DNA of 64,000 bases from Camellia lanceoleosa (GCA_025200525.1 CM045767.1:5777437-5841436); one strand, 5' to 3'. Shown: positions 34,428-47,046, counted from the first letter of the stretch. Numbers and translations: made by a program. Notes: generated by a model not told the origin, from the sequence alone.

Positions 34428-34440
34428 TTTTATATAAAAG
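34428..34440 (-). promoter_or_regulatory. LTR TATA box
   Basis: TTTTATATAAAAG, close behind the CGCTCGAGCG array in minus-strand sense and followed by a CT-rich leader-like sequence. Confidence 0.5.
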
Positions 34441-34444
34441 TAGC

Positions 34445-34695
34445 CCCGCTCGAGCGTTACTCACAGACTCCCGCTCGAGTGTCAAAAATCCCACTTGAGT
34501 GGTGGATACACACTTCCAGAACTTTACACTGAACCAGGTCCCCGCTCGAGCGTCAAAACGCCCGCTCAAGCGTCCAACACTGCAGAAGAAAATACTGGGA
34601 GATAGGAAAACACGCTCGAGCGTCAGAACTCCCGCTCGAGCGGAGAAGCAACAAAGAAGGATCCGCTCGAGCGCCAAAAGCTCTGCTCGAGCGGA
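34445..34695. repeat. CGCTCGAGCG palindrome array (9 units)
   Basis: Copies and variants (CGCTCGAGTG, CACTTGAGTG, CGCTCAAGCG, TGCTCGAGCG) occur at roughly 34447, 34471, 34490, 34543, 34562, 34613, 34633, 34663 and 34684, alternating short and longer spacing. Each is a 10-bp palindrome around CTCGAG. Confidence 0.85.
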
Positions 34696-34886
34696 CATGC
34701 CAAAATCTGGGCAACTAGTTTGTGTTTCTAAGCTCAACCAACCCGTTTCAAAGCTGCCCAACAGAACTCAAGACTCAAATACAAGGAGTAAAGGATGTAA
34801 ACAAGATATACACAACAACCAACTCCACGGAACCTAAGTCCGGATGCAACAATTAAAAAAAGGAAAACTGGGATCGCTATAAAATT

Positions 34887-37375
34887 AAATCAGAAGGGAC
34901 ACTTATTAATTACAGCTTTAATTTTTTTTTCTCATAAACAACAATAAGAAGATAATAACAATTTTTGAATTGATATTAAGTAAAAAAAAAACTTAAATAA
35001 ATTATTACAAAAGTATTTCACATAAAATTTTATAATTAATTTAGAGTAAAATCAAAAAGAAAGTATTGCGTGTAACTAGTGTATCATGAACAATGTAAAA
35101 AATCGTATATTTAAGTTTTAAAAAAAAATTATATAATGTTAAGATAAATTAATTTTTTTCAAAATTTAAGTAAAAAGTTCATATAATAGTGATATATATA
35201 GTGAAATTAATTATATTTGCATATCAATAATGATGGATATTACCTTTATATTCAGATTTTTTCACAAAATTTTCATTCATAAAAATATAATTTGTTGTAG
35301 TCACTTTATTTTCAATAAAACAATTACTATTATTCTCATAAATTTAAAAATGCTATTGACATTTTATTTTAAATATATTTTTTTTGGTTTAAAATTTTAC
35401 TTATATACATATGTAATAAAAAAAAATAAAATTAAAAAAAAAATTGTAAATCCAAAACCCGGGGAGGCACGTGACCCTTCGGTCTCCATGTGGGTGCCAC
35501 TATCCATGTAGCTATCTTTTGAGACAATGAGAATGTTAAAGGTTTATGCTTTTATTTGATGGAGCGACTGCGACTATTTCGTTGTAATTTAATTTATTAA
35601 CCTCCTAACATCCTATCTTATGCCCAATATATATATATATATATAGGATGTAAATTTTCTTAAGTTAAAATCTGAATTTCATTGTCATGTTAGGGCCTGT
35701 GGGATGTTTTGATAATTTAAACCGTTCATTTTGTAAGGTTCTCTGTATATATCATCATTAGAAAAAATTAGGTTAATTCAATAATCATAATATTTTCATT
35801 TTATCATGTTTGTTTTTAAAAAAAAAAAAAAAGGTTGATTTTAAAAAGAAAAACAATATAGAAATTTAACTTACTTTGTAGATTCATTTTTAAGATTTAG
35901 TGATGTGTAAAAAAAATAATTGACTAATGGTTAGATAAGACATGCGAGACAGAGTTGCTTTAAATCAATGATGTGACCGAACCTAGTTCTGATCCGGATG
36001 ACCCTCCAAACCCGGACTATGCTAAAAACTGACTTAGAATTTGAAAATCCGAAGAACCGCCAGCTCAATTGAAATAACCGGCGAACCAACCAGGTTTGAA
36101 GAATTGAAGTTTCTTCCAAATATATGTTGTAGAGAGGGTTTGAATATAGAACCAAGTGCATAAAAGTAAGCACTCAAATCACTAAGCCATCAACACAATT
36201 GTTGACAATGTAATAAGTATATATTCTATATAGTCAATATTATCTTAATTATTTTTACTTAAAAACAATGTATAAAAAACATAAAATAAATTTTATGAAA
36301 TATATATTTATTTATTTTTTGTAATTGTTTATTGTTTTTTTTTTTTTTTGTAATTTTAATATCTATATTTTTTATACTTATAAAATTTAATATGATTATG
36401 ACATAATTATGATATCATAGTTCAATTCTGATTCACTCGCAGTTGAATCAATGACCCGTTTGTCCGATAATTTTTCTAATTGGCTCACTTGTCTGATTTT
36501 TAAAACGTTGCTTTAAATATTTTGATAAATTGTCATATTATTAAGTTTGAAATTGAGTTCAACTTTTGGGTTAAAATAACATTACTCTTTTAAAAAACAA
36601 ACTTCTTGTTCATTTTTTAAAGATAATGTAATAAAATAAAAATGTTATAACAATTAAATAGATATAATTTTTATTATAAATAATATATATCAAAAAAATT
36701 ATAAAATAAATTATTCAAATTATTAAAATAGAACACTAAAGATAAAGTTCAAAATTTAAACTTTAGAGAAATTTAATCCAATGATATACTATTCCGATAG
36801 AAATATCCACCTCGAGCCCCCCCGCCCTAGTATCTAACTCATTGAGGGTCATTTTCCTTGGTACGTGAAAGTGACGATTGAAACCCTCATCCTGTTTTTC
36901 TTCTCCAGTTTAGCATGGGCTAAAAAGTAATATTAGAAATTATGAAAAGAAATCATAAAAATGATCGTAAAAGATTTTTCATTTTTAGATCACATTTAGA
37001 ATAAAATAATACACACTAATCAAATAATAAAAAAAATTTCATGATATATTTCATGATGCCTACTATTATTTTGGGCGAAATAGTGATATGTTATACATGA
37101 CATAATCGAAATGATATGAGTGAAAGTGTATTGTGTATGTCCGTTTAGGGATACATATCATATGTATCTTATCACAAATTAATATAATTTTATCAATCAT
37201 AAAATGTATAATCTCATCTCAAATTCATATAATAGAATATTTAAAATTTTGTGATTCATGTTACGACCTTTTTTATTTTGTCAATTTATTGTGAGATTAC
37301 ACATTTTATAATTAATATTACAAAATTTTATAATAAAAATTATATTAATTTATAATAGGATGTAGGAGAACTACA
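34887..37375. other. Gene-less AT-rich interval
   Basis: No supported gene. Contains an (AT)n tract at about 35626-35645 and a repeat-like segment listed separately. Confidence 0.55.
35954..36518. repeat. Possible MITE bounded by 12-bp direct repeats
   Basis: GTTGCTTTAAAT occurs at 35954-35965 and 36507-36518. Just inside are CCGAACC/CCGGATGACC-rich and AATCAATGACCCG/TTTTTAAAACG-rich ends in loosely inverted arrangement. Boundary and class are uncertain. Confidence 0.3.
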
Positions 37376-38044
37376 TGTAGGTGAGAGAAGGAGAAAAAAA
37401 TTTACAAACACATGGAGACAGTAGTGTGTCTGTAGTGGGGTATAAATGCAAGGCTGTGGGGGTACAAGTGTTACTTGCACCTCTCCATATATTGATAATG
37501 TGTGAGTGGTTTTCCAATCACATTGCCCTCCTTAGTAATCAGCTAGAGAGTATTGGCAGAATAGTTGGCTTCAGCTAACCTACAACAGATAGAGTAGGCT
37601 CCGGCGGTGGTTCTTCCACCCGGGGGTACTCCGATGAGCAAGTCAGTATATCTCTCAAAGATAATCAAGTGCTAAAATCACTGCTCAAAGTATAAATTGC
37701 GTATCTTAGACCCGCCGGGGGCGGCTCTCTTTTATAGTGAACCCCATCCTAGTCCCACTAGAAGTAGAAGCCTTACTTCTTATGGACTCCAATTTTGGAT
37801 TTACTTTGGACTTCTCAAGAGATAAGGATAGACTCCCCAAGAGGGCTATCTTTATCCATCTTGAAGTCTTTCTTCATTCTAGGACTTCTGTCCCTTATCC
37901 GCTTATCTCAGATTCTGATATTTTCAGAGGAAACCTCAGCCTAACCGAGATTACCTCGGCACAACGACCAGGACACGTGGCACCTCGGTTGACACGTCGG
38001 CGTTACCTTACCACGTGTTAGTACTAAGAAAATACATCCCCACA
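37376..38044 (-). repeat. Solo LTR or LTR fragment (gypsy-like)
   Basis: On the minus strand it begins TGTGGGGATGTATTTTC and ends TTCTCTCACCTACA. GC-rich blocks include ACCCCCGGGTGGAAGAACC and several CACGTG/CGAGGT motifs. Base composition contrasts sharply with the AT-rich flanks. No coding region and no convincing target duplication. It differs from the presumed 5' LTR of Tat-A. Confidence 0.5.
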
Positions 38045-39049
38045 GATAAATTTTTTTTTTCTTCTCTTTCTTCCACCTATATGTAATTTTCTCTAAAATA
38101 TATATACACCAAAAAAAAGAAAAAGAAAAAAAAGAAGCACGATATAGATTGCTTTTAATGTATACTACTAATCTCACGCCTTAAATGGCTTTATTCAAAT
38201 CATTCTTTATTGAAGTGATGCCGATTGATTTTAATGGATACTATTAATTGACCGGTGCATTGGCTGGTGCACTGGTTCGTACCATACACAGGAACAAAAG
38301 GTTTTTTTTTTTTAATGGTTAATAAATTTTAATTAAATTATTTAAGATTTTTTTTTATTTTTTATTTTTATAGATTTAATTCATATAAGATATTACAATG
38401 AAACTCAATGAATTATAATCATAATAAATAAAATTAAATACAATACAAAATTTTACAAAAAATAATAATGAAAATTAAATACAATATAAATTTTTATAAA
38501 GAAACTTTCAAAGTGAGAAAGAAAACCCAATTGATACAGGGGAAATAAGACCCATATGCAGGTGAAGAGATTCGAATTCAGTGATGTTACGTGTACTAAT
38601 TAGTATATCAATTAGTATACCGACATATGTTATAATATTATCACTTTAAAATTACAGACCTCACCCATTGTACAAACTATAAAGATTCAAAGCATCTAAG
38701 ATTATGTCATAGCATCTGTTAGTACACTAATTGGTACCAATTAGTGTGTATAACTTTATTCATTCGAATTACTGACCTCTTAGTGAGGTTCAAGAGTTTT
38801 GACCAATCAGATTAAACCCGTTGGTTTATTTAAGTTTTTGGTTATGTGTGTATATATGTGCAATTAATTTAAAAGGTATGTTACAACCTATGTAATATAG
38901 GAGAATAATTTTAGCATTATCATGCTATAAAAACTCAAATAAAAAAATGTGATAAATTTTTTAAACACTCTTAGTTGAATAATAATAATAATAATAGGAT
39001 AGTTTTTTAAATTGGTGAAATGAAATTGAAGAATCATTCAAAACCATTG
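38045..39049. other. Gene-less AT-rich interval
   Basis: No supported gene. Contains an (AAT)n run at about 38980-38997 and a 24-bp palindrome listed separately. Confidence 0.55.
38724..38747. repeat. 24-bp perfect palindrome
   Basis: Perfectly self-complementary around the core CTAATTGGTACCAATTAG. A partial echo, CTAATTAGTATATCAATTAG, occurs at about 38595-38614. Confidence 0.9.
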
Positions 39050-39652
39050 ATCATGAGCATGGTCCACAGGGCCCAGGACAGCCCAACCCACGACTGCCTT
39101 GGATGGCCTAAACAACATTTAGGTACAGCCTAGTAGATGAAATTCAAACAACAGGCCCATCGAAGGACCCATATCGATCCAGACCCTGTGACATTTAGAC
39201 ACTTGTTATGTAGGGAGTTAGCCATGTGGCAGACGAAGATCCTACAAAGTTATTGAGCCCATGCATCAAGCATTAAATGAGGTTGTCATGGCATTAAATG
39301 AAACAAAACCTCTCGCTCTCGGGTATGGCAAATCTACCATGGCTAACGGTGAGTAGACCGTAGAATTTTGGCTAATAAGACAGCTTGAATGGACAAGGAA
39401 ATGATAAGGAAAAGATATAAGAAAGCTTGTGAAGAACGTAAAGGCCAACAAGTAACTCTCTCTCACTTTTTCTCTCTTTACTTCATCCATCGCCTCCAAT
39501 CTAACTTGATCGTCGGAGTGTCTACGGGGAGAACCTACTCTAATATTGGTACCTCCCCGCCGGCCTTTTTGCAGGCACACATTAAAGGCACGAAGACTAG
39601 TGGACCCATCAGGCGCGTGGATCAGTCTGACCCATCCTCCATCAACTATATT
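39050..39652 (+). repeat. Tat-A presumed 5' LTR (left boundary approximate)
   Basis: Sequence upstream of the primer-binding region ending near TATATTGCA. The primer-like stretch TGGTGTCATTTGTAGGAATC at 39664-39683 resembles the TGGTGCCGTCTGTGGGAA start seen after many Tat-type LTRs. The left edge cannot be fixed without the 3' LTR. Confidence 0.4.
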
Positions 39653-39756
39653 GCATTATCAGCTGGTGTCATTTGTAGGAATCACCCTTGGTTGACAGTT
39701 GTATTCATTGTCACCGGAGGCAGTTTCGCTATCACCCATCTTCTACATCAGGGTGG

Positions 39757-41250
39757 ATGGTTACGACGAGATCCATGGCTTCATAACACAATGATGGTAA
39801 CCCCGAAGCTGAGTCCTCCAACCCAAATAACCCACCTCCGTATTTCGTAGAACTCACTAACAACATTAAATGACTAACCGAACAAAACCAAGCCCTGATG
39901 CACGCTTTGCTCCAGTGTGACTTGCCCATCCCTCCTCCACTACCACAAGCAACCCCTCCAAACCCAGAACAAACCCATCATCATCACTCCTTCCCACTAC
40001 ATGTGTTCCAAGGAATGTTTCCGCCATTCATCCCGCAACCTCAATAGTCAAATCTTGAAGATCTGCGCGCCCCTTCTCCAGGCTTGCAGCTCCACCAAGA
40101 GGGACCACTGCTCTTTCACAGTCACCCTCCACAGCACTACGCTGCTATCCATGAAGGAGAAGCTAGCAGCATTCAACCCCCGATTCATGCTAGAGGGGAC
40201 AATGCTCCCATTTGGGATGAAGAACTACAGGCCCATAAGCTCCAACTCCAAGGGGTCATGCAGAATTTGTAGAACAAACCCTCTTCTACCGTCAACTCTT
40301 CCTTTATCGCTTCTATCGGAGACAAAGCTCTACCCCCTAAGTTCAAAATGCCATCCATTGACACCTTTGATGGTACCACCGATCTAGTCGACCACGTGGA
40401 AGCATGCCTTTCCAAACGAAATCATGTGTCGTGCTTTCCCCATCACGTTGAAGGGTCAACGTGACTCTAGTTCATTCACCTTTCACCAGACTCAGTCACT
40501 TCCTTTCACCAGCTCAGTGAATCTTTCTTGAGCCATTTCATCGGTGCCCAACGGCAATGGCATCCGACGACTTAACTGCTAAATATCCGGCAAACGGAAG
40601 GGAAATCGCTGCGCAACTTTGTCACCCGTTTCAATACAGAGGCCTTACAGGTGGAGGAAAATGATGATAATGTCATTCTCACAGCCTTCATGGCTGGCTT
40701 ACGCCCATCGGATTTCTTTTTTTCCCTTTCCAAAAACCCTCCGACCACTATGGCCATCCTCCTTGCCAAAGCCCAAAAATACATTAATACCGAAGACTTT
40801 AGCAGCTCGCGAAAACTCTGTATCTAAAACCCCACAATCCAGGGAAAAGAGAAAAGAACCTGAGCCCAAGCACTCACAATATACTCACTGACCTTCTTAA
40901 CATACAGACCGACCCTCACACTCTGACTGATCGGCTCCTACCCATCCACTTAGTCAGTTCGAACGATACACACCTTTTAACTCACCTCTAGAGCAAGTCT
41001 TGAACCAAATTCAATGTGACTATAACCTCAAATGGCCCCAACCATCAAAATCTCCCTTTAGCCGGTAGGACCAATCCAAGTATTGTCGTTTCTATCTTGA
41101 CCACAGCCATAACACTGAAGAATGAATTAACCTTAAAGACCAGGTCGAGGATTTGATCCGTTAGGGACGCCTCAACCAATTCACCACAACTCGTTCCCAC
41201 CAAAGAGCCAGGGTCGACCCTCCACGGTACAACGATAAACGTATTGCTCC
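39757..41250 (+). pseudogene. gag: Tat-A gag
   Basis: A frame from ATG 39757 runs through a Pro/Gln/His-rich N-terminal part with stops (TAA, TGA, TAG, TAG), then KMPSIDTFDGTTDLVDHVEA. In other frames follow the gag core (PDSVTSFHQLSESFLSHFIG, LRNFVTRFNTEALQVEEND, LTAFMAGLRPSDFFFSLSK) and a nucleic-acid-binding segment, YCRFYLDHSHNTEE then LKDQVEDLIR, with a TGA where a Cys codon is usual. The core order is that of Tat-lineage gag, which forms the particle shell. Confidence 0.85.
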
Positions 41251-41329
41251 CAAGCAGCCCAAACAACCCAGGCGAAATGATGACAAGGCTTAACAACAAC
41301 CTCAAGCACAGGTTGCGCCTGCACTCCCT

Positions 41330-41850
41330 TTGGGCGAGATCAGGGTCATCATGGGAGGACTCGCATGCGGTGGACCATTTCAGTTGGCATAGTGAGTCGA
41401 GCTTAGAAAGATCAGACAAGGCTCAGATAAGAAAGTGGCGACAGTGGACCGACCTTGCAAGCAACGCAAACAATGGTTAGAGCCGATCACCTTCATGGAC
41501 GCAGATTGCACAGGAGTCCACTATCCCCATAACAACCCCTTGGTCATTTCTATTTTCTTGTCGAACTACAAGGTCAGTCGAGTACTTGTCGATAATGGCA
41601 GTTCATTAGACATCATCTTCCTTAATGCCTTTTGATAGCTTAAGGTCAACGATGAAAAGTTATCGCCCTGTAAACCCCTCTGGTTGGATTCACTGGGGAT
41701 CATGTGATTTCCACAGGCTCTATAGACCTTCCAATCACCATCGGAGAATATTCATGATAGTCCACCAAACTCCTCACTTTTCTCGTTGTCGACTATCCTT
41801 TTACTTGTAATATTATCCTTGGACGCATGGCTCTCAACACCCTCCAAGCT
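41330..41850 (+). pseudogene. pro: Tat-A protease
   Basis: LGEIRVIMGGLACGGP lead-in, then ITFMDADCTGVHYPHNNPLV and VSRVLVDNGSSLDIIFLNAF. The catalytic Asp of the aspartic protease is present in VDNGSS. The frame then breaks; later pieces include IILGRMALNTLQA in another frame. Confidence 0.8.
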
Positions 41851-42119
41851 ATAACATCCACTTATCATTTGGCCATAAAGTTTCCAACTGATCAGGGGGT
41901 CGGCACTGTGAGATGTGAGCAGACAATAGCCAGAGAATGCTACGTAGCCTCATTGAAGGACGTCAAATGAAGGAGGCTATGATCATCGAAAACCTTGACG
42001 TCCGGGACGATAAGGAACTAATCAGGGGGTAACCAGTGGAAGAACTAATCGAAGTACCCATCGATTCTGCCTACCCAACAAAGACAGCTAAGATTGGCAG
42101 CAAGCTGTCCTCTTAAGCC

Positions 42120-43500
42120 AAGGCTGACCTCATAGCTCTCTTAGCCGAGCATAACAATGTCTTTGCTTGGACTCATTCGGACATACCAGGTATTGATCCT
42201 TCCTTTATCACTCATCGCCCCAGCATTGAGCCTTAACTTCGGTTGTTTCGGCAAAAATAGCGCATTTTCCATCCAGAGCGCAATAATCCTATCGCTGCAA
42301 AGGTGGACAAGCTGTTGAAGGCCCAATTCATAAAAAACATAGACTATCCCAAGTGGTTATCCAACGTGGTCTTGATTCGCAAAAGTAACGGCAAATGGAG
42401 ACTTTGCATTGATTACTCTGACCTCAACCGAACTTGCCCCAAAGATAGCTATCCACTACCTAAGATAGATCTATAGGTCGATGCAATAATAGGACATCAG
42501 ATGCTTAGTTTCATGGATGCATTTTCGGGTTATAACCAGATCTTAATGCATGTAGCTGACGAAGAGCACACATTTTTCATTACTGGCAGGAGGACTTACC
42601 ATTATAGTGTGATGCCGTTTGGTCTGAAAAATGCAAGAGCCACTTACCAACGATTGGTTAATGCCGTTTTCAAAAACCAGATAGGTAGAAACATGGGGGT
42701 TTACATTGATAACATACTCGTCAAAAGCAAACTCTCTTTAGATCACTTAATAGACCTACGAAAGACCTTCCTGGCCTTGCACAAGTATAAAATGAAGCTA
42801 AATCCAAAGAAGTGTGCCTTCGACGTCGGGTCTGGTAAATTCTTGGGATTCATGGTCAGTCATAGGGGCATCGAGGCCAATCCAGAAAAGATCAAGGTCT
42901 TAATAGAAATACAATCTCCCAGAACCATAAAGGAGGTTCAATGGCTCACTAGCAGAGTAGTCGCCCTCAATCGCTTTATCTCACGGTCAACTAACAAATG
43001 TCTTACATTCTTTAAGGTGCTTAGGAAGGCCTTTGACTGGAACACCGAATCCAAGAAGGCATTCCAGCAACTGAAACAATGCATGGCCAACCTCCCTCTT
43101 CTCTCTCAAGCAATTCCAGGGGAGACCCTCTTCCTCTACTTAGTTGTTTCCAATATTGTGGTCAGTGTTGCCCTAATTAGAGAGAAAGACTCAGTCTAGC
43201 GCCCGGTTGACTACATCAACGCACTTCGAGGGGCAGAACAAAGTTATCCCTTATTAGAGAAGATAGCTCTAGCTCTGGTCATCGCCTTTAGACGCCTTTG
43301 ACCCTACTTTTAAGCCCACTCTATAGTGGTCCTCACTAACCAGCCTTTGAAAAAAGTTATACAACAACCAGAGTCGTCAGGCAGGCTTATGCAGTGGTTT
43401 ATTAAATTAAGCCAGTACGAGATCTCTTATTGACCTTGAACAACTATCAAAGGCCAAGCTGTTGTAGACTTTATCCTGGAGTTCACCAATATCACTCCGG
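42120..43500 (+). pseudogene. pol: Tat-A reverse transcriptase and gypsy RNase H
   Basis: NVFAWTHSDIPGIDPSFITH, then NVVLIRKSNGKWRLCIDYSD, DAFSGYNQILMHVADEEHT and MPFGLKNARATYQRLVN. The active site reads YIDNILVKS: the second Asp of YxDD is Asn (codon AAC). The thumb has NPKKCAFDVGSGKFLGFMVS and the connection has KCLTFFKVLRKAFDWN. gRNase H continues with LFLYLVVSNIVVSVALIRE, stops, YPLLEKIALALV and LTNQPLKKVI. Catalytically dead by sequence. Confidence 0.9.
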
Positions 43501-43529
43501 ACATACCTCCTCTACCCGCACATGTCATT

Positions 43530-43985
43530 CTCGATGCAGATGACCCCTACTCCTGGACTTTTAGTGTTAACGATTGATCCAGAAAAGATGGTAGTAGAGC
43601 TTGCTTTATCCTCACCACCCCAGAGGGTGAGTACTTCAAGTGCACCCCCCGATTCCTATTTGTCACAAGTAACAACGAGACCGAGTATGAGGCTCTGATA
43701 GCAAGTCTTCGATTGGCCAAAGACATTGAAGTAGACCATCCCCGAGTGTCTAGTGATTTCCAATTGGTTTTCGGATAGACAACTAGCGGGTTCAATGCAA
43801 AAGAGAAAACAATGTGCTTATACAGGGACATCGCCCTTTCCCTCATTCGCCTCTTTAATAGTTTTCACATCAAGTATGTCCCTAGGTCAAAGAACTCCCA
43901 AGCAGATGAAATGGCCCAGTTAGCCTTAATAGACCAGTCAAACCTCAGTCACATCGTTCGAATCGAATACCTAACCCACCTAACA
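43530..43985 (+). pseudogene. pol: Tat-A second (archaeal-type) RNase H
   Basis: WTFSVND, a stop, then GSRACFILTTPEGEYFKC, NNETEYEALIASLRLAKDI (YEAL with the catalytic Glu), SSDFQLVFG, a stop, and KYVPRSKNSQADEMAQLA. Presence of this domain after the gypsy RNase H marks the Tat clade. Confidence 0.85.
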
Positions 43986-45133
43986 ATTTCACCAAATCAA
44001 CAAAAGGTCCGCTTGCTCCAAAACAAGCCTGTTCCATGGGTCAAAGACATTATTATGTTCCTAGAGCAGGGGGTGCTACCAAAAAATAAGCAGGAGGCTG
44101 ATAAGGTCAGAGCTCGGTTGTCCAATTATGTCATCACTAACGACATCTTGTATAAACGGGGATTCTCACGGCCATACCTCAGGTGTCTAAATGATGATCA
44201 AGCTACCTATGCGATAAGAGAGATACATGAAGGAGTTTGTGGAAACCATTCAAGGGGCTAGTCTTTGGCCCATAAAATTCTCCGCATAGGCTACTTCTGG
44301 CCCACACTTAGTCAAGACGCTAATGATTTTGTGCTAAAATGTGACAAATGCCAACGCTTCACCAACATACCTCATGTCCCTCCAATAGAGTTGATCACAC
44401 TTAGTAGCCCGTATCCCTTTGCCAAGTGGGAAATTGACCTAATCGGTCCCTTGCCCTTTGGCAAAGGCCAAGTCAAGTTCGCTGTGGATGCCATTGACTA
44501 CTTCACCAAATGGGTGGAAGCAGAGCCTCTTGCTAAGATCATTGAACGGAATACCACCAATTTCATTTGGCAGTCCATAGTCTACCACTTCTGGATCCCT
44601 CAAGCCATTGTGTCAGATAATGGCAAAAGGTTTGACATTAGGACATGTTTTTCCTCTCCGAGCTATCCCCAAGCTAATGGGCAAGTCGAGATCACCAACC
44701 GGTCTCTGTTAAAGATCATCAAGACCAAATTGGAAGCCACTAAGGGACTCTGGGCAGACGAACTACCAAACGTACTCTGGGCCTATCGGACGATAGCAAG
44801 AACTCTCACTGGGGAAACCCTTTTCCACCTAACATACGGCGCTGAGGCGGTCATTCCCATGGAGATCAATCTACTGACCCCCCACGTAGCACACTCGAAC
44901 TCAGAACTAAATGAAGAATTGCAACGGGTTGAGCTGGACCTAATTAAAGAACTACGAGAGTCAACCGTTGTCAGGCTGGCCTCTGATTAGTAGAAGATGC
45001 GGAGACATTATAACCACAGAGTCAGATCGAAGGGATTCGTAGTAGGAGACTTGGTCCTACAAAAAGCAACTCTCGCCACAAAAAACCCGATCAAAGGCAA
45101 GCTAGCAGCTAAGTGGTAAGGACCTTACATTGT
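43986..45133 (+). pseudogene. pol: Tat-A integrase (5' part)
   Basis: A zinc-binding segment (IHEGVCGNHSRG, LKCDKCQRF) follows RGFSRPYLRCL. The core has WEIDLIGPLPFGKG, FTKWVEAEPLAK, IVSDNGKRFD and YPQANGQVEITNRSLLK, so D, D and E are present. A small deletion joins NGKRFD to the FSSPSYPQANG block. The C-terminal GPYIVK motif at 45121-45136 is cut by the CAAAT insertion site. Confidence 0.88.
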
Positions 45134-46133
45134 CAAATTGTCATGACCCAAACTCGCCCCTATAGGTTTAGTATCGTAATTGACCAGTAATGCTCGGATT
45201 ACCAAAGGCCTCTGGCTTGAATATCATAAAATGAAAGGGGCTGCAGAAGAAAATATTGAAAATATATAGTCCACTGAGCTGTGTTGACATATATGAGATA
45301 GTAATTCCAAAAAATTTATATACATAGGTGTGACGTCAAACATACTGTAGTCCATGCCACATTCATTACAAATATACACATAAACATAAAACTTGTTTAA
45401 CTTTCAAAAAAAAAAAAAACACATGTGTGAGCTACAAAAGGGAACCTCCTTGGGAGACACAACAACTGGCTGACACGACTGAGAATCCAGGTCCTTAACT
45501 CTAAGTCTGGTTAGGCACCTGGTCACCTACATACATATATAATACAGTGAGTTAGAGCCCAGTGAATAATAACAGTGTAAATGAGTTTAAGGAATGATGC
45601 CCATCACAGATATGACTTTCAAATCTCTTGTTGAACAGAAGTATAAGCATATTCGTATAAAAAATAGAGTTATAAGCATATTCATATCATGCATGGTGTA
45701 TCTATTAGCATTAAACATATCTCTTTGGTCAAGCATATTAAGTTCCACGTTGGAACCTTCGGTACCGGGTAATACATCTCATACATGGGCCACGGTATTG
45801 TTTCTCCCGGTCGTGGGCCTCATGACTAGAAGCCATAGTATTATTTCCCCTGGGCTTGGGCCTCTGCTATAGATGCCACGTAAACATTTCAAAGAAGTGG
45901 ATCATCATTCGTGTAATCACAACGCATTCTTTTCTATCATTCAAAAACAATTCATATCATAACATAATGTTCCGAAAGTATTTCATATCGAACATAGCTT
46001 TACTAAGTTATTACTCACAAATAGCTTCACAGATAGCTTGATAGCAAACCAATGGATCAACAGCTTAGGGCGCGTGACCTACATAAACATAACAGATACA
46101 TATACTGAAACACACGCTTAGATCATACATAGT

Positions 46134-46894
46134 TGTTGGCTTTTTGGTTTTCAAAGGTTATTATTGTAATTTTAAGCGTGCCAGCAAGGATCAATCAGTC
46201 CTTACAGAAGATTAATTGCCAACCAATTATCAGACGATTGTGTTTTAGTTCTTTCAGCCTCAATGAAGAAGACTTTTACTGGTGGCTTTGTTTAGGAGAA
46301 TTAAGCAAACAACGATTAAATAAAGAATAATTGTAGCATTTCATTAAGTAAAATGAAAAACTTACAATGATCCAAATCAGCCTCGTAAAGGTTTATAGCA
46401 ATAAACTACTTGAAACTACTCCTATGAACGAAGTGCAGTGCAGGAATTTGAAGTACAGAAATGTAAAGAACAAGAAATGTAAAAGTTGGAAAGAAAATAA
46501 AATAGAATAAAACTGGTTTTTTTGATCTGAGTCTGGGGGGACTTTCTGGGGCCTTCTCTGCTATTTATACTTCTTAATGATAACCATCGAAATGAGTTTC
46601 TAACCATCGAATCATCCCTCCATGATTGCTGATCATGTTTCCTCATAGTTAGCTCCACTACGCCATGTCTGCAGTTAGACTTCCCTCCTGATTTTGAATT
46701 TAAATATATGAGTAATTTCTAAAGCCACGCCATCTTGCATCTCTTTACTGATCCAGTGCTATGCAGATCCACAATAACCAATACTAACTGCCACGTGTAT
46801 GATTACAATTAAAGATTTGAATTGTCTTCCCGTATTGCCCTCATCCGGCCACGTGTTGAACTGTGATTGGCCTGCACAAAATATGCAGCCAACA
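46134..46894 (-). repeat. Tat-B 3' LTR
   Basis: 761 bp, near-identical to 60567-61311. TATAAATAG (minus) at 46561-46569. Confidence 0.95.
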
Positions 46895-47046
46895 TTAACC
46901 CCCCGCACTAGTATCCCCAATACCTAGTGATATTAGTGAATTAAGGTATTTTATCCACATCTTAGAATGTGCATGGGTTTTGCACTGTTCAGAAATGCAA
47001 CCGTCATTCATCAATAAAACATTTGCATTAAATTCTCTTCTATCCT

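Larger units (their letters stand above)
32307..34881 (-). mobile_element. Probable solo LTR (about 2.6 kb, Ty3/gypsy-like)
   Basis: It is bounded on the left by TGTCATGG and on the right by CGCTATA, probably a mutated CGCTACA, so the minus-strand start would be TGTAGCGATCCC-like, a common gypsy LTR start. The flanking 5-mers are identical: AAATT at 32302-32306 and 34882-34886. A strong TATA (34428-34440) lies downstream of a palindrome array in minus-strand sense, as in a U3 region. The second LTR-like unit at 45139-62770 also begins TGTCATG, has TGTARC at the other end, is of similar length and has the same motif array. No internal region is present. The left boundary is less secure because the 5-mer match is short. 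Confidence 0.55.

Noticed and set aside
34369..34837. Overlapping ORFs on both strands across the CGCTCGAGCG array
   Set aside because: Open frames arise from the GC-rich palindrome array on both strands, with no protein-like content.
37376..38044. Considered as the 5' LTR of Tat-A
   Set aside because: It reads as an LTR on the minus strand, opposite to Tat-A, lies 1.6 kb from the Tat-A primer region, and does not resemble the sequence abutting that region.
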